NCBI GenBank assembly: GCA_965218235.1
Contig: OZ244596.1
Location: 992,001 to 1,056,000, forward strand
Direction of reading: 5' to 3'
DNA from: CADCWK01 sp965218235
GTDB taxonomy: Bacteria > Chloroflexota > Chloroflexia > Thermomicrobiales > UBA6265
Length of the DNA stretch: 64,000 bases
Shown here: piece after piece, positions 16,582 to 26,112 of the stretch
How the letters are laid out: every line of letters begins with the position of its first letter
Numbering within the stretch: position 1 is the first letter of the stretch
Program-made: the position numbers and the translations under genes
The notes under the pieces: generated by a model
Database searches by the model: none
The model's input: only the letters and a program-made list of their open reading frames with translations
What the model was told of the DNA's origin: nothing

Positions 16582-17592
16582 TCACCCCGATCGGGTGCTG
16601 TTCCGGACGACGAGGTCGTAGTCGACCCGGAGGTCGACCCACTCCGCCTCGTCCCCCTGCTCGATCCGCCGCTGGAGCAGCGCGACCGCCCGGTCCGCCA
16701 GCTGCTGCATGTTCGGCGCGACCGTCGACAGGGACGGGGCGGTGAAACCCGCCTCGGGGACCCCGTCGAACCCGACGACGGCGATCTCACCCGGCACCCG
16801 GACGCCGCGCTCGTAGAGCAGGTGCAACGCGCCGACGGCCAGCAGATCGTTGAAGCAGAAGATCGCGTCCGGCGGCTCGTCCAGATGGAGGAGGGAGGCC
16901 ATCGCCGCGAGCCCATCCTCACGAGTGTACTCCGCCACGCCCTGGAGCAGATCGGGGGCTTCGGCGATCCCCGCCGCCGACAGCGCCGCCCGGTAACCCT
17001 CCAGCCGGAGTCGGGAGACCTCGGCGCCGGGGTACGCCTGCAGGCCGAGCGCGGCGATCCGGCGCCGGCCCAGCCCGATCAGGTGCTCGACGGCTGTCCG
17101 GGCGGCGGCGACGTTGTCGATCCCGACGTGGTCGGCCAGGCCGTGGGAGACCCGCTCGCCGAGCAGCACCAGCGGGACCTGCCGGGTCGCCGCTCGGAAC
17201 TCGTCCGGGCCGATCGCCAGCGGGCTGAAGATCACTCCGTCCGACAGGTAGTCGCCGACACCCTGAAGCACGCGCAGCTCGCGCTCCGGCACCCCATCGG
17301 TCTGCTCGACCAGCACCTTCCACCCCACCCCCTCGGCCGACTGGATGACGCATCTGGCCAGCTCGGCGAAGTACGGCGCGTGGACCTGCGGCAGGGCCAG
17401 GCCGATGAACCCGGTCCGGCCCTGACGCAGGTTGCGGGCGGACAGGTTCGGCCGGTAGCCGAGCTCCGCGATCGCCTCCATTACCCGCTGCCGCGTCGCC
17501 GGGGTGACGTGCGGACGCCCGTTGACGACGTTGGAAACCGTCTTGATCGACACCCCGGCCGAGCGCGCGATCTCCTTCAATCCCGTAGCCAA
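16582..17592 (-). CDS. LacI-family transcriptional repressor
   Basis: This 336-residue regulator has a clear LacI DNA-binding domain (LKEIARSAGVSIKTVSNVVNGRPHV), the hinge, and the sugar-binding core with VEHLIGLGRRRIAALG. I choose a TTG start at 17592 because GGGGGAGG lies six bases ahead; the longer frame to 17706 would run through the operator and has no ribosome site. It is divergent from the binding-protein/permease/GH127 operon and probably represses it and itself through the site at 17668-17691. Probable inducer: a sugar released or imported by that operon. Confidence 0.92.
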   Translation of the reverse strand: MATGLKEIARSAGVSIKTVSNVVNGRPHVTPATRQRVMEAIAELGYRPNLSARNLRQGRTGFIGLALPQVHAPYFAELARCVIQSAEGVGWKVLVEQTDGVPERELRVLQGVGDYLSDGVIFSPLAIGPDEFRAATRQVPLVLLGERVSHGLADHVGIDNVAAARTAVEHLIGLGRRRIAALGLQAYPGAEVSRLRLEGYRAALSAAGIAEAPDLLQGVAEYTREDGLAAMASLLHLDEPPDAIFCFNDLLAVGALHLLYERGVRVPGEIAVVGFDGVPEAGFTAPSLSTVAPNMQQLADRAVALLQRRIEQGDEAEWVDLRVDYDLVVRNSTRSG

Positions 17593-17667
17593 TCGCCCTC
17601 CCCCGCGCCGGTCAGATGCCACTCCGGCCCCTATGGTACTCCGAAACAGCCCGACTCCGAAGGTCTT

Positions 17668-17691
17668 TACAACGTTGTATACATCGTTGTA
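17668..17691. promoter_or_regulatory. LacI operator pair in divergent promoter
   Basis: Two abutting 12-mers, TACAACGTTGTA (perfect palindrome) and TACATCGTTGTA (one mismatch pair), also form a larger near-palindrome around GTATAC. Promoter-like boxes overlap it in both directions (minus TTGTAC-17-TGTAAA; plus TTTACA-18-TACAAC). Confidence 0.75.
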
Positions 17692-17906
17692 CAACTGGCC
17701 GCACACGCCAGCTCACGGACGAGGTCGTGCAGGCGATGCGAAGGGAGGACGAGATCGCACCGGCCATGAACGGCACCATATCGTCCCCCTGCTTCCCTGC
17801 CGTCCTGCCCGTTCGCTGACGAACCCGACCAGCCACCCGTGGAGCAATGGGTCGCGTCGCCGCGCTGACGCAGCCCGCCCCACCCTCATCGTGGAGGAAC
17901 CTAGCC

Positions 17907-19211
17907 ATGCCGTTCCCGTCCCGCCCGTTCGACCGTCGCCGTCTCCTGACCGCCACCGGTGGCGCCGCCACAGGTCTCGCCCTCGGTGGTGGCGCGCTCC
18001 ACCGGGCCTCTGCTCAGGACGCCACACCGGCAGAGGCTCCGACCCCAACTCCCGCGCCTGTCCAGGCCGGACAGGTGATCGAGGGCGCCCCGACCCTGAC
18101 GATCTGGGCCGACGCCGCGTTCGTCCCCGCCTACGCCCAGGCGTCGGCTCAGTTCGCGACCGACTACGGCGTCAACCTCGTCTTCCAGCCCTACGGCTTC
18201 AACGACATCATCACCAACTTCCTCCGCGCCGCCCCGACCGGCAACGGGCCGGATCTATTCGATACGAACATCGACATCCTCGGCCAGGCCTACGCCGCCG
18301 GCCTGCTCGCGCCGGTAGACTACGGTGCCAACCAGGCCTCCTTCGATCAGCGCGCGATCGACGGCTGGTCGCTCGGCCAGCCCCAGATGTACGGTGCCCC
18401 GCTCTCGATCGAGAGCCTCTGCATGTACCGCAACCCGGACCTGGTTCCGGAGCCGGTCACGACCTGGGACCAGTTCCAGACCGTCGCCCCCGGACTCCTC
18501 AGCAGCGGCGTCCCCTACCCGATCATCCTCGAAGCCAACGCCTACCTCTTCATCGGCATGCTGACCGCCTTCGGTGGCTACTGCTTCAGGTACGACCCCG
18601 CCACCGGCGTCTACGACGTCAACGATGTCGGGCTCGACAACGAGGGTTCGATTCAGGCGGCCGTTCTGCTGGACGAGATGGTCAAGCAGGGCTGGCTGTC
18701 GGCCGGGACGACTGGCGACATCGCGACCCAGTTCTGGCCCCAGAACCAGGTTGGCCTCATGCTGGCCGGTCCCTGGCAGATCGAGCCGTTCAACACGGCG
18801 GGCGCCAACTACGTCATCGACCCGCTCCCGGCCGGTCCCGTTGGCCCGGCGACGCCCTGGCTGTCGGCCCGCGGCTTCGCCGTCAACTCCTTCTCGCCGA
18901 ACCTGGCCCTTGCCCAGAGCTTCCTGGCCGACTTCTGGGCGTCGGACGCTCCGATGGCCGATTACGCGACGACGACCCAGAAGGAGTCCGCCTGGATCCC
19001 GGTCAAGGAGTCGACCGCGACACCAACGGTCCAGGCACTGATCACGGCGGCCGAGACCGCCATCCCGATCCCGTCCAACCCGCTGCTCAGCCTGTACTGG
19101 CCGGCCGTCGGCGACGCCATGACGACGATCATCAACCAGGCCGCCGACGCGACCGAGACGATGCGCAACGCCGGCAAGCAGGTCCGCGACGGCGTCGCCG
19201 CCGCCCAGTAG
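17907..19211 (+). CDS. Sugar ABC transporter substrate-binding protein (Tat signal)
   Basis: This is a 434-residue family 1 sugar-binding protein. It has a twin-arginine leader (RPFDRRRLLTATGG, then a Gly/Ala stretch) and a Pro/Thr-rich linker (about residues 40-60) before LTIWADAAFVPAY. The ATG at 17907 has GTGGAGG upstream. It is the first gene of the rightward operon that continues with two permeases and a GH127-type glycosidase. A maltose/arabino-oligosaccharide role is possible because the first permease is MalF-like and the last gene is a glycosidase. A stem-loop follows within 25 bases. Confidence 0.93.
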   Translation: MPFPSRPFDRRRLLTATGGAATGLALGGGALHRASAQDATPAEAPTPTPAPVQAGQVIEGAPTLTIWADAAFVPAYAQASAQFATDYGVNLVFQPYGFNDIITNFLRAAPTGNGPDLFDTNIDILGQAYAAGLLAPVDYGANQASFDQRAIDGWSLGQPQMYGAPLSIESLCMYRNPDLVPEPVTTWDQFQTVAPGLLSSGVPYPIILEANAYLFIGMLTAFGGYCFRYDPATGVYDVNDVGLDNEGSIQAAVLLDEMVKQGWLSAGTTGDIATQFWPQNQVGLMLAGPWQIEPFNTAGANYVIDPLPAGPVGPATPWLSARGFAVNSFSPNLALAQSFLADFWASDAPMADYATTTQKESAWIPVKESTATPTVQALITAAETAIPIPSNPLLSLYWPAVGDAMTTIINQAADATETMRNAGKQVRDGVAAAQ

Positions 19212-19234
19212 TCACCCGCCAGCACCATGTCGCG

Positions 19235-19266
19235 GCCGGCCCCTGCTCGTCTTGCGGGGCGCCGGC
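19235..19266 (+). other. Stem-loop after binding-protein gene
   Basis: GCCGGCCCC (19235-19243) pairs with 19257-19266 with one bulged C. It lies between the binding-protein stop and the permease start, and no T run follows. Confidence 0.5.
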
Positions 19267-19283
19267 GGCGTGAGGGCGTCGCC

Positions 19284-20879
19284 ATGGCCGCGGAATCCAG
19301 CAGCATCACCCATCCCCGGCGACCGGCCCGGACGCCGGGAGACAACCTCTCGCTCGCGATCCGGGTCGTCATCCTGGCGATCGTCGACTTCCTCGTCCTG
19401 TCCTCGATCCAGCAGTTCTTTGAGTCCGGCACCCGGTTCGTCGGCTGGGCGATCGTCCTGACGCTCGTCGGGCTGAACGCGATCATTCTGTTCGACCGGT
19501 TCGTGCCGCTCCGCTGGCTGGCGCCAGGGCTGGTCATGCTGGTGCTGTTCACGATCGCGCCGATGGCCTACACGTTCTACGTCGCCTTCTCGAACTACAA
19601 CGGCAATCACCTGCTCACCCGGGAGCAGGCGGTCCAGGCGATCGAGCAGCAGACCTACCTCGCCCCGGACGCGCCGACCTACAAATGGGCGGCCTACCAG
19701 AACCCGGCCGGCGAGTTCGCGCTCTGGCTCGTCGGGGCCGACGGGACGACGACCCGCTTCGCCCCGCAGTCCGGCGAGATCCAGGACCTCGCGCCCGGCG
19801 GCGAGGGCGTCGGCGCGCCGGACGCCAATGGCTTCCCCACCCAGATCGACGATTACCGCCTGCTGACGCGACCGGAATCGGTCCGCAACCTGCAGACCCT
19901 CAGCCAGACCACGTTCGGCGAGGGCAGCGACACCGTCCAGGTCGCGACGCTCTCCCAGGCGGCGCAGTACCAGCAGCGCTACGAGTACGACGCCTCCGCC
20001 AACACCATGACGGACCTTCAGACCGGGACCACGTACACCCCGCGCGAGGGGACGTTCACGGCCGCCGACGGCACGGCGATCACGCCGGCGTTCCAGACGA
20101 CGATCGGCTGGGGAAACTTCACCCGCCTGTTCACCAACCAGGCGATCCGGGAACCGGTCACCCAGATCCTGGTCTGGACCTTCGTCTACGCGATCTCGGT
20201 CGTGGTCATCCAGTTCATCCTGGGCCTGATCATCTCGCTGGCGCTCAACGACAAAGTCGTCCCGAAACCGCTCGCCAAGACGGTCCGGTCGTTCATGCTC
20301 CTGCCCTACATCGTGCCGGGCTTCCTGATGATCCTGGTCTGGGCGGCGATGTTCAACCCGCTCGTCGGGATCGCCTCCGACGGCTTCGGCATCCTGGGAA
20401 TCGCGCGCGACTGGTGGACGACGGACGCCTACGGCGCCAAGGTCATGGTCATCCTGGTCACGGTCTGGCTGGGGTTTCCGTATTTCGTCCTGATCGTCTC
20501 TGGGGCCCTGCAGGCGGTCTCCGAAGAGGTCCTCGAAGCGGCCGAAGTCGACGGCGCCAACTACTGGCAGCGCCTCCGGAGCATCCTGCTGCCGATCCTG
20601 CTCCAGATGACGGCCCCGCTGATCGTGCTGGGGTTCGCCGCCAACTTCAACAACTTCGTCCTGATCTTCCTGCTGACCGGCGGCGGCCCACCGATCCCCG
20701 GCGCGACGGTCCCGGCCGGCAGCACCGACATCCTGCTGTCGTTCACGTACAAGGCGGCCTTCACCTTCGGCAACACCGACTACGGACTGGCGACGGTGAT
20801 CACGATGTTCATCTTCATCATCCTGCTCCCCATCGTCGCGACCCAGTTCCGGCGCCTGCCGGCCTGGCAGGAGGACTAG
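19284..20879 (+). CDS. Sugar ABC transporter permease, MalF-like with large external domain
   Basis: This is a 531-residue permease, much longer than the usual 300. After the first membrane spans there is a polar insert of about 180 residues (roughly residues 90-270), as in enterobacterial MalF, where this domain touches the binding protein. The C-terminal half has the remaining spans and the EAA loop LEAAEVDGANYW then ILLP. The ATG at 19284 (GTGAGGG upstream) is preferred to the ATG at 19227, which has no ribosome site. The next permease gene starts 3 bp after its stop, so the pair is translationally coupled. Confidence 0.92.
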   Translation: MAAESSSITHPRRPARTPGDNLSLAIRVVILAIVDFLVLSSIQQFFESGTRFVGWAIVLTLVGLNAIILFDRFVPLRWLAPGLVMLVLFTIAPMAYTFYVAFSNYNGNHLLTREQAVQAIEQQTYLAPDAPTYKWAAYQNPAGEFALWLVGADGTTTRFAPQSGEIQDLAPGGEGVGAPDANGFPTQIDDYRLLTRPESVRNLQTLSQTTFGEGSDTVQVATLSQAAQYQQRYEYDASANTMTDLQTGTTYTPREGTFTAADGTAITPAFQTTIGWGNFTRLFTNQAIREPVTQILVWTFVYAISVVVIQFILGLIISLALNDKVVPKPLAKTVRSFMLLPYIVPGFLMILVWAAMFNPLVGIASDGFGILGIARDWWTTDAYGAKVMVILVTVWLGFPYFVLIVSGALQAVSEEVLEAAEVDGANYWQRLRSILLPILLQMTAPLIVLGFAANFNNFVLIFLLTGGGPPIPGATVPAGSTDILLSFTYKAAFTFGNTDYGLATVITMFIFIILLPIVATQFRRLPAWQED

Positions 20880-20882
20880 CCG

Positions 20883-21869
20883 ATGCCCGATGCCATCTCA
20901 CACGCGAGCGGCACCCCCGTCATCGCCGAGGCGAACCTCGAAATGGCCCGGACCGGGCGGTCGGCGACGACCGGGACCGCCGTCCAGCGCCCACGCAAGC
21001 GCGGCGAGGGCGGACGGATCGCGCTCATCACGGTGATCATCGTGGCCGCGCTCGCCTTCGTCATCTTCCCGGTCTGGTACGTGATCGTCGCCGCCTTCGA
21101 CAACGTCAACGCGCTCGGCGCCCAGAGCCTCTGGCCCAGCGAACCGTCGCTCGACAACTTCCGCGTGCTCTGGAACCAGGAGGGCGGCTTCCTGTTCCGC
21201 GACTGGTTCGTCAACTCGATGGTCGTCTCGGTCGTCGTCAGCGCGGCGACCGTCATCTTCACGACGATGGCCGCCTTCGCCTTCTCCCGCTTCCGCTTTC
21301 GGGGGCGCAAGCCGCTGATGCAGGCCGTCGTCCTGATCCAGGTCTTTCCCAACCTTCTGGCGCTGGCCGCGATCTACCTGATCATCACGCAGGTCGGGGA
21401 TGTCTTCAGCGGATTGGGGCTCAACACCCGCGGGGCCCTGATCCTCGTCTACCTGGGCGGCATCCTCGGCGGCAACGTCTGGCTGATGAAGGGCTACCTC
21501 GACTCGATCCCCCGCGACCTGGACGAGTCCGCCAAGCTGGACGGCGCCTCCCAGCTCGAGATCTTCTGGCGTATCCTGCTGCCGCTCTGCCGGCCAATGC
21601 TGGCCGTCATCGCCGTGCTGGCCTTCGTCGGCACCTACGGCGAGTTCCTCCTGGCCAGTGTGCTGATCCCGAACGCCGAGAACCGGACGCTGCCGGCCGG
21701 GATGCAGGCGTTCGTCGCTGGCGGCGGATCGACGGGCGGCGACTACTCCGAGCGGTTCGGGGCCTTCGCCGCCGGCGCCCTCGTCGCCTCGATCCCGCCC
21801 CTGATCCTCTTCTATTCCCTCCAGAACTGGCTGGTCCGCGGCCTGACCCAGGGTTCCATCAAGGGGTAG
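20883..21869 (+). CDS. Sugar ABC transporter permease, MalG type
   Basis: This is the second membrane subunit (328 residues) of the MalFG-like importer. It has about six helices, the EAA loop DESAKLDGASQLE then ILLP, and a MalG-like end (WLVRGLTQGSIKG). AGGAGG overlaps the end of the previous gene just ahead of the ATG. Repeat copy C separates it from the GH127 gene. No ATPase gene follows, so the complex must borrow one. The long external domain of its partner suggests an oligosaccharide rather than a monosaccharide cargo. Confidence 0.93.
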   Translation: MPDAISHASGTPVIAEANLEMARTGRSATTGTAVQRPRKRGEGGRIALITVIIVAALAFVIFPVWYVIVAAFDNVNALGAQSLWPSEPSLDNFRVLWNQEGGFLFRDWFVNSMVVSVVVSAATVIFTTMAAFAFSRFRFRGRKPLMQAVVLIQVFPNLLALAAIYLIITQVGDVFSGLGLNTRGALILVYLGGILGGNVWLMKGYLDSIPRDLDESAKLDGASQLEIFWRILLPLCRPMLAVIAVLAFVGTYGEFLLASVLIPNAENRTLPAGMQAFVAGGGSTGGDYSERFGAFAAGALVASIPPLILFYSLQNWLVRGLTQGSIKG

Positions 21870-21908
21870 CGGACCCGAACGGGATTCAGCGAGCACCGCC
21901 CGGTAGTA

Positions 21909-22071
21909 GGGGCGATCCCTTGTGGTCGCCCGGCCCAATAGGGCCATCGCCCCGCGGGGCGATAACGGTGCCACGCAACCGATCGTCGCCAGGGACAAGA
22001 TAGAGACCGGGCCGGGGGACCGCTGCGCGGTATGGCGCCTGACGGCGCGGGCGACCACAAGGGATCGCCCC
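21909..22071. repeat. Dispersed palindromic element, copy C
   Basis: Perfect 23-bp arms (21909-21931 and 22049-22071; GGGGCGATCCCTTGTGGTCG...) enclose the hairpin ATCGCCCCGCGGGGCGAT found in B and D. It lies inside the sugar operon, between the second permease and the glycosidase gene. Confidence 0.78.
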
Positions 22072-22137
22072 GACCAACTGGACAACTTGGCGAACAGATT
22101 GAACATGGGCCCGCTCACCCCAGAGGACCCCGTCACC

Positions 22138-24114
22138 ATGCCACCACCACAAGACAACCCGGCCCGGCTGACCCGCCGGACACTCCTTGCGGCCAGCGGC
22201 GCCATCGGCACCGGACTCGCCGCCACCGACCTCAGCCAGTCGCACACCACCCCCGGAGAAGCCAGCCTCATGCAATCGCCCCCCGCCGCCACGCCGATGA
22301 CCGGCACCCCGGCCGCGACCCCGATCGCCACGCCCGTCTCGACCGCCGGCCTGACCGGGCCGACCAACCTCGACTACCGGGGCGTCACGCTCCTGCCGAG
22401 CCGCTTCCTCACCCAGATCGACGCCTCGAAGGCCTTCCTCGGCGGCGAGCTCTCGATCGACACGATCCTGCGCGGTTTCCGGGTCCGGGCCGGCCAGCCC
22501 AATGCCCCTGGCGAGCCGCTCGATGGCTGGGCCCGCCGGACGACCGAGGCAACCTTCGGGCAGTGGGTCTCGTCACTGGCCCGGCTCGGCCGCGCCCGGA
22601 ACGATCCCACCCTCACGCAGCGGGCGATCGACCTGATCGACGGCTGGAGCGAGACCGTCGCCGGTGGCAACGTCAACGCCGGGACGTATGGCTACGAGAA
22701 GTACACCCTGGGCCTTGTCGATGCCGCCCACTACGCTGGGCACGCCCCGGCGATGGACAAGCTGCTCGAGATCACCCGCTGGGCCAGTGCCACCTTCGAC
22801 CGTTCGCGCTCCGCGGCAACCCCGACCGACCGGGATGGCCGCCGGCCCAACGGGACCCTGGAGTGGTACACCCTCGCCGAGCAGGCCTACCGTGCCTTCC
22901 AGATGACCGGCAACCAGGAGTTCCGCGACTTCGCCGCCCTCTGGCACTACGACGCCTGGTGGGATCACTTCCTCGATGCTCCCGAGCCAGGCGGCACCTG
23001 GCAGGTCCCGACCCTGCTCCACGCCTACAGCCACGTCAACACCTTCGCCAGCGCGGCGATGGCCTACGAGGTCACCGGCGACGAGCGCTTCCTGACCATC
23101 GTCCGCAACGCCGCCCGCTGGGTCCGGGAGACGCAGTCGTTCGCGACCGGGCTCTACGGACCGGGCGAGTACTCGGTCCCCCACGACGGCACCCTGGGCC
23201 GCTCGATCGAGTGGCGCAGCGACACCGTTGAGGTCGGCTGCAGCACCTGGGCCGGATTCAAGCTGTCGGGCTACCTGTCCCGCTTCACCGGCGAGGCCCA
23301 CTACGCCGACTGGAGCGAGCGGCTGCTCTACAACGGTATCGGCGCCGCCCTGCCAGTCCAGGTCGACGGCAACCACACCTACTACGGCGACTACCGCGTC
23401 GGGAACGCCTCGACCAAACTGTTCCACTGGGACCACTGGGCCTGCTGCTCCGGGACCTACTTCCAGGATCTCGCCTACGTCTACGACGCGATCTACCTGC
23501 TGGACCAGTACGGGCCGCTCGTGTCGCTGTTCATTCCGTCCGAGCTCCGCTTCGAGCACGCCGGGCAGCCGGTCACGCTGCGGCAGGAGACGCTTTTCCC
23601 GCAGCGCGACACGACGACGCTGACCGTCGACGCGCCGGCACCGGTCGACATGGCGCTCCGGCTGCGCGTTCCCGGCTGGAGCCGCGGGATGGGCTTCGCC
23701 CTGAATGATGAGGCGATCGAGGTCGTCGCCACGGCGGGGGAGTGGGCGACGATCGAGCGGACCTGGAACCCCGGCGACGAACTCGTGGTCACGCTCGGCG
23801 CCGGGCTCCAGGTCGAGTCGGTCGACGCCTGGCACCCGGACCGGGTCGCGCTGCTCTTCGGCCCGGTGGTCCTCGCCCAGGAGAGCATCTTCACGATGCC
23901 GCTCCAGCTCGGCGCCGACCGCTCGTCCGCGGCGCTGGACGCCATGTTCACGCGGGCCGACGAGGGCGCCGGTCCGGCCGGCCGGATGAAGTTCGAGCCG
24001 GTCGACCGTGGCGCCGCCGAGCAGCCGATCGGCGACTTTCGCCCGTTGATGGACTACGGCGAGCGGACCCCGCACCGCGTCTACCACGACGTCGACACCC
24101 CACGCTACCTGTAA
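22138..24114 (+). CDS. GH127-type (DUF1680) glycoside hydrolase, Tat-exported
   Basis: This is a 658-residue protein with a Tat leader (RLTRRTLLAASGAIG) and a Thr/Ala/Pro-rich linker, then an (α/α)6-type domain with LPSRFLTQIDASKAF, HTYYGDYRVGNAS and HWACCSGTYFQD. The Glu-plus-Cys region (VEVGCST and the CC pair) recalls the zinc-thiolate site of GH127 β-L-arabinofuranosidases. A C-terminal β-domain (LRLRVPGWSRG) is also typical. The ATG at 22138 with AGAGGA upstream fits best. As the last gene of the importer operon it probably trims arabinose-containing or similar glycans outside the cell before uptake. The exact linkage is not certain. Confidence 0.82.
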   Translation: MPPPQDNPARLTRRTLLAASGAIGTGLAATDLSQSHTTPGEASLMQSPPAATPMTGTPAATPIATPVSTAGLTGPTNLDYRGVTLLPSRFLTQIDASKAFLGGELSIDTILRGFRVRAGQPNAPGEPLDGWARRTTEATFGQWVSSLARLGRARNDPTLTQRAIDLIDGWSETVAGGNVNAGTYGYEKYTLGLVDAAHYAGHAPAMDKLLEITRWASATFDRSRSAATPTDRDGRRPNGTLEWYTLAEQAYRAFQMTGNQEFRDFAALWHYDAWWDHFLDAPEPGGTWQVPTLLHAYSHVNTFASAAMAYEVTGDERFLTIVRNAARWVRETQSFATGLYGPGEYSVPHDGTLGRSIEWRSDTVEVGCSTWAGFKLSGYLSRFTGEAHYADWSERLLYNGIGAALPVQVDGNHTYYGDYRVGNASTKLFHWDHWACCSGTYFQDLAYVYDAIYLLDQYGPLVSLFIPSELRFEHAGQPVTLRQETLFPQRDTTTLTVDAPAPVDMALRLRVPGWSRGMGFALNDEAIEVVATAGEWATIERTWNPGDELVVTLGAGLQVESVDAWHPDRVALLFGPVVLAQESIFTMPLQLGADRSSAALDAMFTRADEGAGPAGRMKFEPVDRGAAEQPIGDFRPLMDYGERTPHRVYHDVDTPRYL

Positions 24115-24150
24115 GCGTGGTGCAAGTCCTCGGCAAACGCCACTGCGCGC

Positions 24151-24591
24151 CTAGCCGAGGATCTCACCGTCCAGCGTCTCGATCGATTGCCGGCTGAGGT
24201 AGGCGACATGGATCCCCTGATGTTGACCGAAGGCGACGGCGACACGGTTATTCAGATCGTCGTCGTCGCCAACGTTGACCTGGATCCCGAGACGCCCTGA
24301 TTGCAGGTCCTGGATGATGGCCGTGACGAAGTCGAGGTCGCCGCCGGTGCTGGCGACGAATCTCCTCATGGCCCCCTTGACGCCGCCTCCGGTCAGTTGG
24401 AGCTCGAAGTCGTCGCGACGGTCGGGTGTGACGACCTGGATCGCGTCGTCGGTGATGCCCTCGGCCTTGACCGCGTCGATCAGCGTGGGAGCCTGCTCGA
24501 CCGGAACGATCGCGACGACACAGTTGGTTGGGTACGCGAGTTCTCCGGATGATGGTTCGTAGCGGGACAGGTCTCCTGCGGTTTCAGTCAT
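24151..24591 (-). CDS. Conserved hypothetical protein, 146 residues
   Basis: I do not recognise a named family. The protein is soluble and acidic, with alternating β/α segments: CVVAIVPVEQAPTLIDAVKAEG near the start suggests a ferredoxin-like or general-stress-type αβ fold, and LGIQVNVGDDDDLNNRVA comes later. GGAGGTAACCG precedes the ATG, so translation is well supported. It lies downstream of the DUF885 gene on the same strand with a 250-bp gap that shows no gene. No signal peptide or membrane segment. Function unknown. Confidence 0.65.
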   Translation of the reverse strand: MTETAGDLSRYEPSSGELAYPTNCVVAIVPVEQAPTLIDAVKAEGITDDAIQVVTPDRRDDFELQLTGGGVKGAMRRFVASTGGDLDFVTAIIQDLQSGRLGIQVNVGDDDDLNNRVAVAFGQHQGIHVAYLSRQSIETLDGEILG

Positions 24592-24842
24592 CGGTTACCT
24601 CCAGGTCGACGAGTCGTTGGAGGACAGCCACGTCCCACGCAATTGATGCATCATCACACCTCGCCCGCCATCAGCCCGGCGGTCGCCCGGAATCATCGAA
24701 CTCGCGCCCGGAGTCTCATGGAACATCCCGTCCCAACGGTTTCGAATCATGTCCCAACAGGAGTCTACGCGTGAAATCGGAGCGCCGACCGAAAGGATCC
24801 AGCGCTCCCGCCGCGGACCGGCCGCGCCGCGGCGGCGGCTGA

Positions 24843-26042
24843 TCAGCCTGGAAACATCCCGACCGTCGCGGCCGAGTGCATCCGGTCGTAGAGGTAGGTG
24901 AAGTAGGCCGGCCAGACCTCCGGCCGGTCCGCGACCGTGTCCCAGGCCGCGCCGACGGCCGGCTCCCCCTGCCAGTACGACCAGATCAGCGCCGCCCGGT
25001 CGGGCCGGGAAATGAACATCATTCGCCCCGCGACCCAGCCCTCCCCGCCGACCAGCTGGTCGCGGGTCAGCTCGTCCCGGACCCGCTCGTCGTCCCAGCC
25101 CTCGGCGTGGAGCCGCCAGGCCGCCCGCGTCCCGAGTCCGGACGCGTAGCGGGACAGGAGCACGCCGAGCTGGTCGTCCGGGCTCCGGTCCCAGCCGATC
25201 ACCCGCAGCCCGACGTCGGCGATCCCCTCGAACGGCGTCGACGAGGCGGTGTTGACGACCGAGAGGAGGTTGTCGGCTGGTCCGCGCCCCTCGGCGTAGG
25301 CGACCTGGCGCCGGATGAACTGGACGTAGTGGCCGGGGTAGCCCTCGTGGACAGCGAGATGCCGCAGCGACGGCATCGTCAGGATCGGGTCGATGTTGAG
25401 GTCGACCGTCCGGGTGGAGAAATCGCAGCGGGCGTTGAACGGCGCCGCCCGGACCGTCCGGATCTTCATACCGTCGGACTTCTCGGCCGGGATGTCCATC
25501 ACGGCGACGGTCAGGTCCCACGCCTCGGACATCAGCCCGGTCAGGACGCCCTCAACCTCGTCCGACGGCACGATCTGCCGCGCCTGCCAGTCCGACGCCT
25601 GCCGGGAGAGGTCGCCGCTGTAGCCCATGTCCGTCAGCAGGGTCCGCATCTCGCCCCGGATGACGTCGAGCTGGGCGTCGGAAGCCGGCTCGGACGGGAT
25701 ATGGAGGAAGCGGCCGATCTGGTCCGGGAACGACAGCCCGGCGGTCCGCCAGGTCGCGAAGGCGACGGCGCTCTCGGCCGCCTGCCGGTAGTAGCGCCGC
25801 CGGTCGGCCTCGGGCAGGAAATCGGCCTCCCCGGCCAGCTCGGTGAATCGCGCGATCGCCGCCCCATAGTCGGCGAAGGCATCCGGCGTGTGGGTCGTCG
25901 ACATGTTGAGCACGACGAGCCGCTCGATGTCGTCGCCGACCGGGTCGCCATTGGCGGACTGCTCGGCCGCGTAGAGGGCATCGAGCCCGAGCAGCGCCGT
26001 CGCGAACCCTTCGCCGTAATCCATCGTCCTGTCGGAGAGCAT
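24843..26042 (-). CDS. DUF885-like putative metallopeptidase
   Basis: This 399-residue protein carries the motif AVHEGYPGHYVQF near residue 225, the HExxPGH pattern of DUF885 proteins, which are predicted zinc peptidases. Downstream blocks (SSTPFEGIADVGLRVIGW and GEGWVAGRMMF) match the helical C-terminal half of that family. It is shorter than usual (about 550-600), lacking part of the N-terminal domain. The ATG at 26042 has AGGAAC upstream. It lies downstream of the peptide-type permease genes, separated by repeat copy D, so cleavage of imported peptides is a reasonable guess. No signal peptide is visible. Confidence 0.75.
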   Translation of the reverse strand: MLSDRTMDYGEGFATALLGLDALYAAEQSANGDPVGDDIERLVVLNMSTTHTPDAFADYGAAIARFTELAGEADFLPEADRRRYYRQAAESAVAFATWRTAGLSFPDQIGRFLHIPSEPASDAQLDVIRGEMRTLLTDMGYSGDLSRQASDWQARQIVPSDEVEGVLTGLMSEAWDLTVAVMDIPAEKSDGMKIRTVRAAPFNARCDFSTRTVDLNIDPILTMPSLRHLAVHEGYPGHYVQFIRRQVAYAEGRGPADNLLSVVNTASSTPFEGIADVGLRVIGWDRSPDDQLGVLLSRYASGLGTRAAWRLHAEGWDDERVRDELTRDQLVGGEGWVAGRMMFISRPDRAALIWSYWQGEPAVGAAWDTVADRPEVWPAYFTYLYDRMHSAATVGMFPG

Positions 26043-26112
26043 CGGTCTGAGTTCCTGTCTGTGATTCGGACAAGCAGGTCATGGAACGGGCCTGAAGTAC
26101 ATGCGGCGGTTC

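Noticed and set aside
19685..22003. 772-codon open frame overlapping both MalFG-like genes
   Set aside because: Shifted frame with Arg/Pro/Gly-rich sequence; the two permease frames have clear membrane helices and EAA motifs.
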